From: Megamerina dolium | Taxonomy: Eukaryota; Arthropoda; Insecta; Diptera; Megamerinidae | Direction: 5' to 3' | Length of the DNA stretch: 64,000 nucleotides | NCBI GenBank assembly: GCA_963854835.1 | Contig: OY978525.1 | Coordinates: 68,467,907 to 68,531,906, forward strand | In this document: piece by piece, positions 47,521 to 60,317 of the stretch | Position numbering within the stretch: the stretch's first letter is position 1 | Layout of the letters: every line of letters begins with the position of its first letter | Made by a program: the position numbers and the translations under genes | The notes under the pieces: generated by a model | What the model saw: only the letters and a program-made list of their open reading frames with translations | Databases searched by the model: none | What the model was told of the DNA's origin: nothing

Positions 47521-50500
47521 GTGTTTTCACAAGGTAACGTGTCTAATTGCCTCAACCGAGTGGGGCTAGCGCAATCCTTGTTGAACTCATCGCAAGTCAA
47601 CTCACTGGCTGTCATGTAGTTTGATCTGAGCGCTATGTGATAATACCTTTATTTGTTAATGAGGGGTAGTCATGTAGCTTGCTCTGCTTACTATGTGATG
47701 GCGTCTTCATTATTATTAATATGGGCCCTCCATGTGGCGACCACCGGGCAACGTCTTCCTGGCACCCGCTGGGAGGCGGATGAAGTGAGTGGCGAAAATC
47801 TCCTCGGTTAGAGGTTATGCTTTGGGTTTGGGACCCGCCACTAAAAAAACTTGACCAGTGAACAATATAAAAATGCCTCGGAAACGGACTACCACCTTTG
47901 TTGATGACCCCCGCAAACGAAAAAAGGACCATGATTTACGGATATGCACCTGGAATGACCGGTCCCTTTATAGGGAGGGTGCCTCTATCCAGCTGGTTGA
48001 TGTCCTCGAAAAATACAGAGCTGACATCACCGCTCTCCAGGAAATGCGATGGACGGGACAGGGCTGCTCCAAAAGAGCGTCATGTGACATTTACTACAGT
48101 CGCCATGCTGAAAGGCACGAATTAGGATGTGGATTTTTGGTCAGCAGAGACTACGACATCTTGTCTCACAGTTCACGCCTGTGATCGAACGGCTGGCCAC
48201 AATCCGCATCAAGACAAAATTCTTTAACATCATCCTTATATGTGCCCACGCTCCGACGGATGGGAAGGACAATGTGACCAAGGAGAGCTTCTTCCAGCCC
48301 CTCGAAGAAGCTTACGACCGCTGCCCCCGCCACGATATTAAAATCGTGCTTGGCGACTTTAATGCCAGGGTGGGCAAGGAAGGTACCTTTGGTCCAACTG
48401 TCAGAAAATTCAGCCTCCACCAGAACACCTCCAATAACGGAATGAGGCTGATCGACTTCGCCGCAGCACGAAACATGGTATTTGATGGTACCAAATTCCA
48501 GCATCTCGATATCCATAAAGCGACATGGCTGTCTCCAGATCAACGTACAAGAAACCAAATTGATCATGTGGTGATTGACGGAAAGCATGTTTCCAGTGTG
48601 ATGGACGTGAAATCGATCCGTGGTGCCAACATCGACTCGGATCACTACCTTGTTGCAGCTAAGGTGCGCACACGTTTATGTGTTGCAAATAACAAGAGAA
48701 GTCCCACACAGAGAAAGCTCGACGTCAGTAAGCTGCGATCACCAGAGACAGCAGATGCATTTTCCACTCGACTATCCGATCTGCTTATGCAGAACACTCC
48801 CCCACTTGATGATACATGCGCACGGTGGACACATATATCCCACTCCATGACTACTGCTGCCGAGGAGGTAATCGGTTATTACCGGCCTCTGGGGAATGAG
48901 TGGTATGATCAGGAGTGTCGCGACGCTACCGCAGAGAAAGACGCCGCCTACAGAAGAACCCTGCGTGCAGGCGCAACGCGAGCTGTTAAGGAGCGGTATA
49001 GAGAGAAAAGGAGTGCAGAGAGACGTCTTTTCAGGCGCAAGAAAAGAGAACAAGAAAGACGCGAGTGTGATGAGATAGAGATGTGTACCGACAAGAATGA
49101 GACTCGAAAATTCTTCGAAAAGATCAAGCGCCTGAGTGGAGGTTTAAATCCCGGAGCCTGTTCTTGTCGTGATGGAAATGGGAATCTGGTTACAGATGTC
49201 CAGAGTGTACCGAGCCTATGGATGGAGCACTTCTCCGCGTTACTAAATGGCGATGCTACGAACAATTCCGCCAGTGGAGAGGATTGCCCGATAACCCCGA
49301 TTACAGATGATGGTGTTGATGTTCCACCACCCGACTATGACGAGGTTGAAACAGCCATTTTAAGGCTGAATAACAACAAAGCCGCAGGTGCTGATGGCCT
49401 GCCTGCCGAGTTGTTTAAGACCGGAGGCGATGAGCTGCTCACCTGCATGCACCAGCTCATGAGCAGAGTATGGTCGGATGAAAGCATGCCTGATGATTGG
49501 ACGCTCAGTGTTCTCTGTCCTGTACATAAAAAAGGAGACCCTACAATTTGCGCCAACTACCGTGGAATAAGTCTCCTGAGTATCGCATACACGGTCCTAT
49601 CGAGCGTATTGTGTGAAAGATTGAAGCCCATGCTCAGCAACCTGATTGGACCGTATCAGTGTGGCTTCAGACCTGGTAAATCCACTATCGACCAGATTTT
49701 CACACTGCGCCAAATCCTGGAGAAGACCCAAGAAAAACAGATCGACACACACCACCTATTTGTTGATTATAAAGCCGCTTTCGACAGTCCGGCAATGAAT
49801 TACCTCTACGCAACAATGTCTGAGTTCGGTATTCCTGCAAAGCTCAATCGACTTTGTAGAATGACACTGCAGAACTCCCGTTGTGCAGTGAAAATTGGGA
49901 AGGACCTCTCCGCACCGTTTAGTACCGAACGGGGTTTTAGACAAGGTGATTCGTTATCGTGCGACTTCTTCAATCTTATTATGGAGAAAATAATACGAGC
50001 TGCTGATTTACGACATAATGGCACTATCTTCAACAAAAGTGTCATGCTGTTAGCGTATGCCGACGATATTGACATAATCGGCATGAACACGCGAGCAGTC
50101 AGTGCAGCATTCTCAGAGTTGGAAAGAGAGTCGCTTCGGATGGGTCTGACGGTGAACGAGGGCAAGACGAAGTATCTAGTGTCAACAAACAAAGAGTCCC
50201 GGCGTGTTAGACAGCAAGTCACTGTTGACAACTACGCTTTTGAAGTAGTAAGGGACTTTGTCTATCTTGGAACAGCAGTAATGACGTCAGCTTGGAGATC
50301 ATGCGTAGGATAACTCTTGCTAACAGGTGTTACTTTGGGCTGAGTACGCAATTGAGAAATCGAGCTCTCTCTCGAAGGACTAAAACTACACTCTACAAGT
50401 CTCTCATCATGCCTGTCCTAACATATGGCGCTGAAGCCTGGAAAATTTCCACCTCGGATGAGCGAATGCTTGGAGTTTTCGAGAGAAAAGTCCTACGTAA

Positions 50501-50560
50501 GAACTTTGGACCTATTTGGAATGGAGGAACACGCTCCAGCTATGAACCACAAAAATGTTT
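47521..50560 (+). mobile_element. RTE-clade LINE, longest copy in the window
   Basis: A leader of about 350 bp (shared with the relic at 1319-2485, including GGCGACCACCGGGCAACGTC) precedes the coding region at 47873. Coding sequence continues past a frameshift at about 50284 to DERMLGVFERKVLRKNFGPI at 50460-50520 and then stops matching the sister at 54795-56367, so the 3' end is missing. Confidence 0.88.
47873..50313 (+). pseudogene. RTE endonuclease-reverse transcriptase, two frameshifts
   Basis: From MPRKRTTTFVDDPRKRKKDH the frame carries an AP-type endonuclease: TALQEMRWTGQG (catalytic Glu), GCGFLVS, then after a one-base deletion near 48142 the next frame gives IILICAHAPTDG, IVLGDFNARVGKEGTF, RNQIDHVVI and DSDHYLVAAKVRTRL. 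A basic linker follows (RRLFRRKKREQERR near 49020), then the reverse transcriptase: NKAAGADGLPAELFKTGG, ANYRGISLLSIAYTVLS, GPYQCGFRPGKSTIDQIFTL, HHLFVDYKAAFDSP (first Asp), RGFRQGDSLSCDFFNLIMEK, VMLLAYADDIDIIGMNTRAV (YADD, near 50060) and VNEGKTKYLVST. The frame from 48127 to 50313 is open for 728 codons. It ends at a second frameshift, AVMTSAWRSCVG, that the sister at 55.4 kb shares. Database entries for this endonuclease are sometimes mislabelled craniofacial development protein. Confidence 0.92.
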
Positions 50561-51053
50561 GAGTACATAAAAATGAATATAGCACTTTCTATTATTCTAG
50601 CATATTTCAAAATCAGCGCTTCAAAAAATGAAGATAAACAAGTCATTAGCTTCAAAGAAAAAAAAATAACAGGCTTATTATAGCCATTTTGATACTTTCG
50701 CTTTTTAGGAATTCGAAAAACTGTTGAAATTTAGTAGTTTTTCATTATACAAATAACACTGACCATGTGTACACTAAAGTAGATCACGAAAAAAGTTTCA
50801 AAATTTCACCCCTAAAAAACAAAACAAATTTTTTTTCTTAACCCTCTTAGAACGGCCAAAATTGATTTTTTTATCATAGCACAATTGTTGATTGTCCGAC
50901 TTTTTAAAATGATAGTTTGTTGAAAAGCTATCAGTGAGGACTATAATTCCTTCTTATATAACTTTGACATTGCACGAAGCCTTAAAAAAGTTTATCCAGT
51001 TCCTCTGATTCTACCGCTCTAATCAAACATTCCCCATCAAAACATTTGGACTC
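50561..51053. other. No gene seen
   Basis: AT-rich non-coding DNA between the truncated RTE copy and the MITE. Confidence 0.5.
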
Positions 51054-51582
51054 TAATAGCCTAGACAGCAGTCTAATTCGGGTTTACCGGCGCACTTAAT
51101 CCGAATAAAATAATAACCTGACAGACGGCAGTATTGCGGATTAACTAAACTACTGATTGCTGTTTTATTAGGTCTGTCCACTTTCATTACTATCACTATC
51201 AATTTCTGTCAACTGTCATTCTTGATATGAGAAAATCTACAAGAAGGACGTGAACTGAAAACTATCAGAAACTTGTAAATTGACATTCACCGTTCGTAAT
51301 TGATAGCTGGATGTATTTGTTCTCCAACACTTTTCATGTTGAAAACTGTTAACAATTGTTGAAAGTTTTTTGTTAGCGAACACACCTAAAATTTGTAAAA
51401 TGGATGGAGAAAAATTCACAATAGACAATTTTCAGCAGTGTTGCCATCGCATATTACACTAATCCTCTTTTATTTTGAGAATTAACTCATAGAGTTTATG
51501 CCGATTAGCTGCACTTAATGCCCGAGTTAATTCGAATTAACTCGGTAATCCGGAATTAGGCTGCAGTCTGTCTAGGCTATAA
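51054..51582. mobile_element. MITE with TWA target duplications (PIF/Harbinger-like), copy 2
   Basis: The element spans 51057-51579 (523 bp), inverted relative to copy 1, flanked by TAA on each side. Termini TAGCCTAGACAG and CTGTCTAGGCTA. Subterminal GACAGACGGCAGTATTGCGG as in copy 1. The internal sequence is about as similar as expected for a moderately old non-coding family. Confidence 0.85.
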
Positions 51583-52364
51583 ACAAATTGAGGGAAAGTT
51601 ATCATATTGTCCTGATTGACCGTTCCTGTCCATAATCGCATAACAAAATTATTTCACATTATATCTTGACAAGATTGAAGTTGTTCTTAACACTATCGGG
51701 TTTCTAGTTTGACAAATTTATATCCGAGTCCTTTTCCATCGGTAATAGCGCGCGCTAAGTCACAAACTAATCGGAATTTTGTGAATGACATAGAAATTCT
51801 ATAAATATTATAAAACATATTACATGCAACAATTTCTTTTGGGATATTGTCGAATTTCTGAAAAAGAGTCAGTGCGTTGTAAATTGGTAAGAGGCATGAA
51901 AAGAGAAAAAATTTAAGTTTCTATTAAAAGAGCGTTTACTGGCTGGCGAGTAGATTGTACGCTACACCACAATAAAAAAAGAGCATGTCGCTAACGAAGA
52001 CCACCACTGTGGTCTTTTGGTTCGATATATTTATACATTTATACATAACAACGAATCTCCACAGTGAATACGATGGTGATGATGTCGACTACGACTGCGA
52101 CGACAATCAAAATGATGTAGCAATGAACAATGGAGCTTATTCGCTAGAGACGTGCCAACAACTGCCTAGCGCTTGTATGGTGCAATGACCCCACATCGAT
52201 ATGACCCACTTACGAAGCAACTTGCGAATGGTTCCGAAGTTGAATACTCGTCGCTTCGTACTTGTGCAATCATTCAATGCTGCTAACACCGCTGCTGCCG
52301 TTTCTGTTGTAGTGTTGAAATTCCTATTGTTGATACTGCCTGCTTCGTTTATATAATTGTTTGT
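51583..52364. other. No recognised gene; possibly host non-coding DNA
   Basis: Mixed-composition DNA. A 67-codon frame at 51985-52188 (Asp/Tyr-rich, ending [11 protein letters not shown]) lacks support from motif or context. Confidence 0.45.
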
Positions 52365-52649
<285 letters not shown>

Positions 52650-53762
52650 AAGGGTTATCCATTTTACGGTTTCAAAAGTAAATGTAAATAAAACACATAT
52701 AAAATATTTTTTATCATGATATTTCTTTTTTATTATAAAGTTTGAACGTTGACATATGTGTGAAATACTACATCATTTAAATGACCACCACGCGAATTTT
52801 TGCAAGCATCGATTCTTTTGAGGTAATTTTCGACCACTTTTTGACACATATTGGGCGGTATCTCAGCCATAACGTGACGAATGTTGGTTTTTAGGTGCTC
52901 AAGAGTTAAAGGTTTATCTGCATAAACACGGTCTTTCGCGTAGCCCCACAAAAAAAGTCAAGCGGTGTCAAATCGCATGATCTTGGTGGCCACTTGATAT
53001 CGCCACGACGAGAAATTACGCGGCCAGAAAATTTCTCTCGCAATAAAGCCATATTCGCTCGAGGTGTGTGGCATGTGGCACCGTCTTGTTGAAACCACAT
53101 ATTCTCTAAGTCGTATTCTTCAATAGCAGGCAAAAAAAAGTCGGTTATCATATGACCATAACGCTCCGAATTGACGGTGACAGTCGTTCCATCGTCGTTT
53201 TCAAAGAAGTAAGGTCCAATCACACCTCCGGACCAAAGAGCGCACCAACAGCGTGGATGTAGTGGCCTCTCTTCAATTACTTGAGGATTCTCAGAACCCC
53301 AAATACGACAATTTTGTTTGTTAACATACCCACCGAGTGAGAAATGTGCTTCGTCGCTGAAGAAAATTTTGTTCGAAAAATCGCCGTCCACCGCCTGTTG
53401 TTCAAGCACCCATTCGACGTATCTACGACGTTGTGAATGGTCAGCTGGCTTCAGTTGTTGTGTGAGCTGGATTTTATATGGATGTAGGTGTATATCCAAA
53501 TGCAAAATACGCCATAATGTGCCGTAAGACAGTCCTAATTCCTGAGAACGACGAGGAATCGACACATTCGGGTCTTCGGCAACACTTTCACTTACAGAAG
53601 CGATATTTTCGGTGGTACGAGCGAAACGATGATGCACAGGCCTTACAATATCTGTAACCGATCCAGTCTCTTCATATTTCTTCACAATTTAGCCAATTGC
53701 TTGCGTAGTTGGACGATTATGTAAACCATAATCTCCTCTTAAAGCACGATATGTAGCTGTGG
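52650..53762 (-). mobile_element. DD41D (rosa-type) element, copy 2, 5' end replaced by a SINE
   Basis: The left terminal repeat AAGGGTTATCCATTTTACGG starts at 52650. The minus strand encodes most of the transposase: KKYEETGSVTDIVRPVHHRF, ARTTENIASVSESV, IFFSDEAHFSLGGYVNK (first Asp), WFQQDGATCHTPRANMALLR (second Asp) and CDLTPLDFF (third Asp). A one-base loss in an A run near 52948 shifts the frame right after the third Asp (FFCGATRKT instead of FFLWGYAKD). PLHPRCWCALW shows an in-frame loss of three codons relative to copy 1. A stop near 53690 cuts the N-terminus, and the last 170 bp including the right terminal repeat are gone, replaced at about 53762 by SINE sequence. Confidence 0.9.
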
Positions 53763-54060
53763 CAGAATCCCAGGCTGATGCATAACAAATTTAATATCGA
53801 TAAGATTTTTCTTTCGAATGGTACCCACCTGTCGGCAAGCAATTGGCAATTCTTCCGACAGTAACAACTTGCCATGAAAAAGCTTCTAAAAGAACTCTGT
53901 GACAAAGGTCAGAAAAAGTGAGTTATAACAAGTGTTCTGGCGTTCGGAACCGGTTAAAATAAGTAGGTCCCTTCTAATACTGTCCAAATTTAAGACGCAC
54001 AACAGTAATGGAAGAGAAGCTCGGCCAATGAGCCCTTTGGGGCTTTAAGTGCCACTTATT
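53763..54060 (+). mobile_element. tRNA-derived SINE lacking its tRNA head
   Basis: Begins inside the B-box region (CAGGCTGATGCATAACAAAT) and runs to the tail AGTGCCACTTATTTATTTTT, which passes into a TA array. One small insertion (GAGTTATAACAAGTG). Without the A and B boxes it cannot be transcribed by its own promoter. Confidence 0.87.
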
Positions 54061-54071
54061 TATTTTTATTT

Positions 54072-54159
<88 letters not shown>

Positions 54160-54194
54160 CATATATATACATATATATACATACATATATATAC

Positions 54195-54250
<56 letters not shown>

Positions 54251-54252
54251 GT

Positions 54253-54303
<51 letters not shown>
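54061..54303. repeat. TA/TACA compound microsatellite at a SINE tail
   Basis: About 240 bp of TA and TACATACATA units continuing directly from the SINE tail. Confidence 0.95.
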
Positions 54304-54305
<2 letters not shown>

Positions 54306-54794
54306 ACATGTAACGTGTGCAACCAGGAATTTATCAAATCGGCTATCACATCTATAAACTTCTATAATTATTATGTTTGTTGCGATTTGTTATTATTTTC
54401 TGATGTATGTATTATGAAGTTCATTAAATTAGAAAAAGCAAATAGTAAAAGCCGGTAATCAAACTAACTCTCTGAGGATGGTTATAGGCGCTTAAAATGA
54501 GGGGCATATATTAGCTTTGAACAGAGATTTTAATACCAGAGAAGTCATACATTGGATTTTTTAGCTTTTTTCTGATTACAATATCAGGGTCACTTAACAG
54601 AGTTGCAGTGTACAGAGATTTTGAAGAGACCAATGCCATGACCAGGAGAGCAAATGCTGTAAATTAAAATAGCAAATTATATTGAAATAAGATCATATAA
54701 TTACACATTTATATGTGAATTAGTACATATGTGGAAAATCATTTTTTATGAAGAATTTTTACTATTATTCAATATATATATATATGAAGATGCG
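54304..54794. other. No gene seen
   Basis: AT-rich non-coding DNA; no motif recognised. Confidence 0.5.
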
Positions 54795-56367
54795 TATCTA
54801 GTACTTACTTACTTTTGTGGCCATAACAACCGAATATCGATTTATGCCGAAAATAGCATGCTTCGCCAGCCATCTCTGTTCTTCGCTAGCTGGCGCCAGT
54901 TAGAAATTCCAAGCGCCGTCAGGTTCTCCAGTACTTAATCTTTCCACCGGAGTTTAGGTCTTCCTCTTCTGCGTCGTCCTCCAGCGGGTTCCGAATATAA
55001 CACCTTCTTAGCTGGAGCGTGTGCTTCCATTCGCTTGACATGACCTAGCCAGCGCAGCCGCTGGATTTTGATGCGCTTTACTATGACAATATCGCCATAC
55101 AGCTCGTACAGCTCATGGTTGTACCTTATTCGGTGCTCGCCACCAACGCAAATAGGTCCAAAGATTCTGCGTAGGACTTTTCTCTCGAAAACTCCAAGCA
55201 TTCGCTCATCCGAGGTGGAAATTGTCCAGGCTTCAGCGCCATATGTTAGGACAGGCATGATGAGAGACTTGTAGAGTGTAGTTTTCGTCGAGAGGGCTCG
55301 ACTTCTCAATTGCTTACTCAGCCCAAAGTAACACCTGTTAGCAAGAGTTATCCTACGCATGATCTCCAAGCTGACGTCATTACTGCTGTTCCAAGATAGA
55401 CAAAGTCCCTTACTACTTCAAAAGCGTAGTTGTCAACAGTGACTTGCTGTCCAAGACGCCGGGACTCTTTGTTTGTTGACACTAGATATTTCGTCTTGCC
55501 CTCGTTCACCGTGAGACCCATCCGAAGCGATTCTCTTTCCAACTCTGAGAATGCTGCACTGACTGCTCGCGTGTTCATGCCGATTATGCCAATATCGTCG
55601 GCATACGCTAACAGCATGACACTTTTGTTGAAGATAGTGCCATTATGTCGTAAATCAGCAGAAGAAGTCGCACGATAACGAATCACCTTATCTGACACCC
55701 CCTTCGGTATTAAACGGTGCAGAGAGGTCCTTCCCAATTTTCACTGCACAACGGGAGTTATGCAGTGTCATTCTACAAAGTCGAATGAGCTTTGCAGGAA
55801 TACCGAACTCAGACATTGTTGCGTAGAGGTAATCCCTTACCGGACTGTCGAAAGCGGCTTTATAATCAACAAATAGGTGGTGTGTGTCGATCTGTTTTTC
55901 TTGGGTCTTCTCCAGGATTTGGCGCAGTGTGAAAATCTGGTCGATGGTGGATTTACCAGGTCTGAAGCCACACTGATACGGTCCAATCAGGTTGCTGAGC
56001 ATAGGCTTCAATCTTTCACACAGTACGCTCGATAGAACTTTGTATGCGATGCTCAGGAGACTTATTCCATGGTAGTTGGCGCAAATTGTGGGGTCTCCTT
56101 TTTTATGTACAGGACAGAGAACACTGAGACTCCAATCATCAGGCATGCTTCCATCCGACCATATTCTGCTTATGAGCTGTTGCATGCTGGTGAGCAGCTC
56201 ATCGCCTCCGGTCTTAAACAACTCGGCAGGCAGGCCATCAGCACCTGCGGCTTTGTTGTTCTTCAGCCTTAAAATGGCCGTTTCAACCTCGTCATAGTCG
56301 GGTGGTGGAACATCAACACCATCATCTGTAATTGGGGTTATCGGGCAATCTCCTCCACTGGCGGAAT
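54795..56367 (-). mobile_element. RTE-clade LINE, 3' half with natural end
   Basis: Starts in the linker (DCPITPITDDGVDVPPPDYD at 56350) and runs through NKAAGADGLPAELFKTGG, ANYHGISLLSIAYKVLSS, GPYQCGFRPGKSTIDQIF and HHLFVDYKAAFDSPVRDYL. A frameshift near 55700 removes the RQGD block. Next come VMLLAYADDIGIIGMNTRAV (YADD), the same AVMTSAWRSCVG frameshift as the 48-50 kb copy, and the C-terminal part MPVLTYGAEAWTISTSDERM, LRWLGHVKRMEAHAPAKKVL and GRRRRGRPKLRWKD. Past a stop it reads LENLTALGISNWRQLAKNRD and GWRSMLFSA. The 3' end at 54795-54822 carries short AAGT repeats, a usual RTE tail. 5' truncation is typical of LINE insertion. Confidence 0.88.
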
Positions 56368-56799
56368 CGTAGTATGCGTATGGAGTACTCATAGGTATAA
56401 TCCATTAACGCAGTGCATATATTTATAAATATAGGCTTAAGGCTGGATACAAAAAGAAGAACTGACCGAATTTATATCTGCGAATCGCTGCTGAATCGCA
56501 ATAAAATCACCTATTTCTTAAGCTAATGGTAACCGAGGGTCACTTACGACTTTGAAGTTTGAGCGACACACCTTAACCGTCTCCAATCGGGACCAAACTT
56601 TATATGTGATATCTTACTGACCGTAGATGTAAAAGTCCTTAATTTATTTTATCAGAGTTAGTTAATAAACAACCATTGTTAAAGGTCGCGAGTACGAATG
56701 CATATGGTTTTTATTCTGCGTCGTTCAACGGAATGGAGCCGAGTTTGCCTGGAAAGTACATTTTGCATGTTTTGCTCGGTTAAGCCTATTTAAAGATAT
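56368..56799. other. No gene seen
   Basis: Non-coding; may hold more of the Gypsy relic that follows, but nothing readable. Confidence 0.45.
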
Positions 56800-58260
56800 C
56801 TCTTACGCATTAATTAATCTTTTTTTTTACCGCTTCAATTTTTTCGGTTAGGTAGTTATGAGAAAGATCAAAAGGTTAAGCATTTGTTACAGAGTGAATG
56901 GTGTTTTCCTTGTCGGAAACAATTGATTGGATATTTCTAAAATTTATTAACATTTCTAGTAATGCGTTTTTAATGTCCACCGTAGACCGTAGAAAAGATT
57001 TTCTATTGTATGACGAAATAATTTTTGTACTTTTAGTAAAGATTCGGATTTCGACAATATAAATTGGGTTTTATCGGGTACCTAATGGTCTTAATAAGAT
57101 AAGTTGAAGAAAACTCACTATTTGTAGCAATCGAATCATTCCATTCGGTATGATGATGTATGAATTGTCCTGAGAGGACATGGAATTTTGGAGAGTACTC
57201 TTCGATAAGCCCACGCCACCGTAGCATTTTTGTGTTAATATTTTTGTCAGAAATAGAGTAGATCAGTGGTAGGTGATCAGTAAAAATGTTAATGTTTTTA
57301 ATGCCATAAAGATAGTGGTAAAGTGATTTTAAAGCCCATGCTATCGCCAATAGTTCACGCTCGTTCGTGGCATATGATTGCTCTGTTTTCGACAAAGTCC
57401 GAGGTATCATGGTAATAAGTCTGTTGGCTTCACATAAAACCGCGCCCAATGCGGATGATGAGGCGTCCGTCGTGAGATCTAATGGCTTGTTGTAGTCCGG
57501 ATACTGAAGTAGTAGAATATTCTTTTTATTCCTTCAACGGCTTCTGAATCTAAGTCTTTTTTTTTTACATTTTTGGAAGTATTCGCACCTCGAAGATATT
57601 TACTTAATTGTTTCGCAATGGCGCCATAATCCCTCACAAATCGCATATAATAACCTGCCAAGCCTAGAAATGAGCACAGTGATCTAAGGTTTTGGGGTTT
57701 CTTATAGTTAAGAATATCACGAATTTTGTTGCGGCATGTTTTAATACCATTTTGTTTTAAAACATGCATTTATTAAAACATGCTAAAACAACTAAAAATC
57801 TTAAATACTTCCATTGATACTCTAATACCTGCGTTTTGTAATTTGCTTAAAATTTTTTCTATTACTTGCAAATGGTATTGTTCATCTGGTGAGAAAATGA
57901 TGATGTGGTCAACATAAAAGTTGCATATTTTACCTATATATTTACGTTGCACATCATCTATTGCTCGTTGAAAATTACTTGAGACGTTTTTTTAACCCAA
58001 AAGACAAACGGCAAAATTCATACTTGCGACTGTTAATGCTGAATGTAGCTTTCTCTCTATCTTCCTCAGCTAAAACTATCTGGTGAAAGCCAGATTTTAA
58101 ATCTAAGGTAGTGAAAAAACGTGACTTCCCAAAGTTTGCCAATATCACTGACGTATTTTTTTTTAACAAATGCTATCAAAAGAAGCAATTAAGGTTTGTT
58201 TTTTCTTACAAACCACCACGAGTGGGACGTCAAGTACATCATGAAAACTACGACGGAAGC
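56800..58260 (-). mobile_element. Gypsy-type LTR retrotransposon, pol relic (RT, RNase H, integrase piece)
   Basis: Minus-strand order: WWFVRKNKP near 58200, SRFFTTLDLKSGFHQIVLAE near 58100 (RT palm, first Asp), KATFSINSRKYEFCRLSFGL, then in another frame QRAIDDVQRKYIGKICNFYV followed by DHIIIFSPDEQYH (active site reads YVDH, not YVDD), HVLKQNGIKTCRNKI, LRSLCSFLGLAGYYMRFVRD near 57660, the RNase H segment MGAVLCEANRLITMIPRTLS (57449 down) with SYATNERELLAIAWALKSLY and IFTDHLPLIYSISDKNINTK, and a small integrase-like piece (TVDIKNALLEMLINFRNIQS near 56960). Frameshifts and the YVDH change mean it is dead. No LTRs or env sequence seen. Confidence 0.8.
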
Positions 58261-59968
58261 ATAGAAACCTTTTTTGCAGTTCAATTTTTAGTCTCATTTG
58301 TCAATAACAAAAAACTACTCGTAAATATTTAGAACATCTTGCCAAAGAAAATTCTAGAGTTGTTTCCATTGCATTCCTAGTGGTTCAAATTGCACAAGAT
58401 TTTGAAACGTACTGGACAGATGACAATCAAACATCAACAGACGATTTAATTTTTGAATTTCCCATATGGCGCAGGTGTACCATCTTTTATGGTGTTTTAA
58501 AACCTCCTTTATTGCAGGTACTGAGACATTGAATCAGGGATATAAAACTATACAAATATCTTTGTGTTTTGAAAATAGATTTAATTTTCAACCCTTCGAA
58601 GGTTGGAGTCTTATTTGGAGGTTAGTCCTCAGCACGTGCTGGACGAGCTAACAAAAGAAAACCAGGAAGAATGCCATTTTCAATTTTTTTAAATGTATAA
58701 AATTAATATATTGTAATATAATAAAAATAAAAACTTTCTTCAACTCCAACTCCATTCAAAGTAAAGTAGAAGAGCGTGGGCGTCTTTAGAGACTTGTAGT
58801 TCGCAAACTCAGCCTGACCTCTATAAATCCTTTCAGGAAGTAATATTTCACATTTTTAAGGGCAGAAATATTTTAAAAATTAATTTATGGAAACGTTTTG
58901 CTGTATTCTGTACGCGAACTTTAACACACTGGTTGCGAATGTGATCTTACAGTCATTATATTGGATTTGATTGAACTCCTACGGAATTGAAAAAGGATTT
59001 TAAGGAAGAAAAGTTTTTATTTTTACAAGATAAATGTTAAAAAATAAATATCTCCATAAAGCAAATAGGAGGTAAGAAAGGTAAATCACACTCAGAGGAT
59101 CAATACCACTTATTTAGGTCGAGCAATACACAGCATTTGTAAAGAGTACTATATATTTTCACTTGAGAAGTTGCAATTGAATACGCAATAATCAATTATA
59201 CGAGTATTCGTAGTGGTAACCAGAAATACTAGTATAATGATTTCGTATCCGAAAAACTATTGTGAAAGCATCAGGGAAGCCTTAAGCAAAACATCAACGG
59301 TAGAAAAAAAATCGTGCTCAAACATGCATACATATGTTTTTTATCATATCACACATATTTATTCACGAATCAAATGAAATTTTTTTTATTTTAGGTGTTT
59401 CTGTTCCAATAGTCTACTATTGAAAAATTCATTCCGCAGAGAACGCATTCTGTCTCAAAGAGAAAGTCGTTGTAGTAGGCAGTTCTCAGCAGGCCCATTC
59501 TCAAGCGAAGAGAAAAATGTATTTCAGTAACAATTTATAATGTTTCATGCTTTTTCATTGAACACACGGCATATTATGAGAAAGTTCATTGACACTTGTT
59601 TTAACTGTATATATGCACTATATGTATTTATGTATGTATGTACATAAGAGTGTATTTATGTATGTATGTACATAGGAATGTATTTATGTATGTATGTGAT
59701 ACGAATGTATTTATGTATTGTATGTATGTACATACATACAATACATATAAACATGGGAAAAAAAATTCTTTACATAAAATAAGTTTACACGTGTATCAGG
59801 ATTTCTTACTGTATAATTTTTTAACGGAATACCGTCAAGTCAAACTTTTGAAAAATTTTGTCAATTTCTGTGTGACCTAAATCGCATTATCTTGGGTTAT
59901 ACTGGTCCGATTTAATTCGTTCTACATCCGTTGGATATATAAGCTCACATACTTTCATAAAAAAATAT
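58261..59968. other. No gene recognised; may contain further retrotransposon debris
   Basis: Several short frames (for example 58466-58651) without motif support; TATG repeats at 59628-59740. Confidence 0.45.
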
Positions 59969-60317
59969 TTAAAATAAATGCATAAAAAATTGAATGAAAA
60001 TTTCAAACGACTTTTTCATGCCCGTCCCCACGGGGAAATCACATTTTTGACCACACCAATAGAGATATTTTTTTTAAAGTGCATCGATGAGCATATGACA
60101 CCAAAATTTGGGCAAGATGCTTATAATAATATTATAAGTGAACGGCCTAATATGGGAGTGATGGGTTTATTTTAAAGCATACCTCCCTTACAAACCTAAC
60201 TTCAAAATCGCCTTAGGATGCTGAAGGATAAGAATCAATTTAATTATTTTCAATATTTATAATAGAACAGACTTATGCAACGAAAAACATTGAATTTTAA
60301 ATGAATTAATATACATA

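Noticed and set aside
48127..50313. Host gene resembling craniofacial development protein 2
   Set aside because: That label is commonly given to RTE endonuclease domains; the RT with YADD that follows shows it is a retrotransposon.
57033..58260. Complete endogenous retrovirus
   Set aside because: Only a broken pol region is visible; no LTRs or env sequence, and the RT active site reads YVDH.
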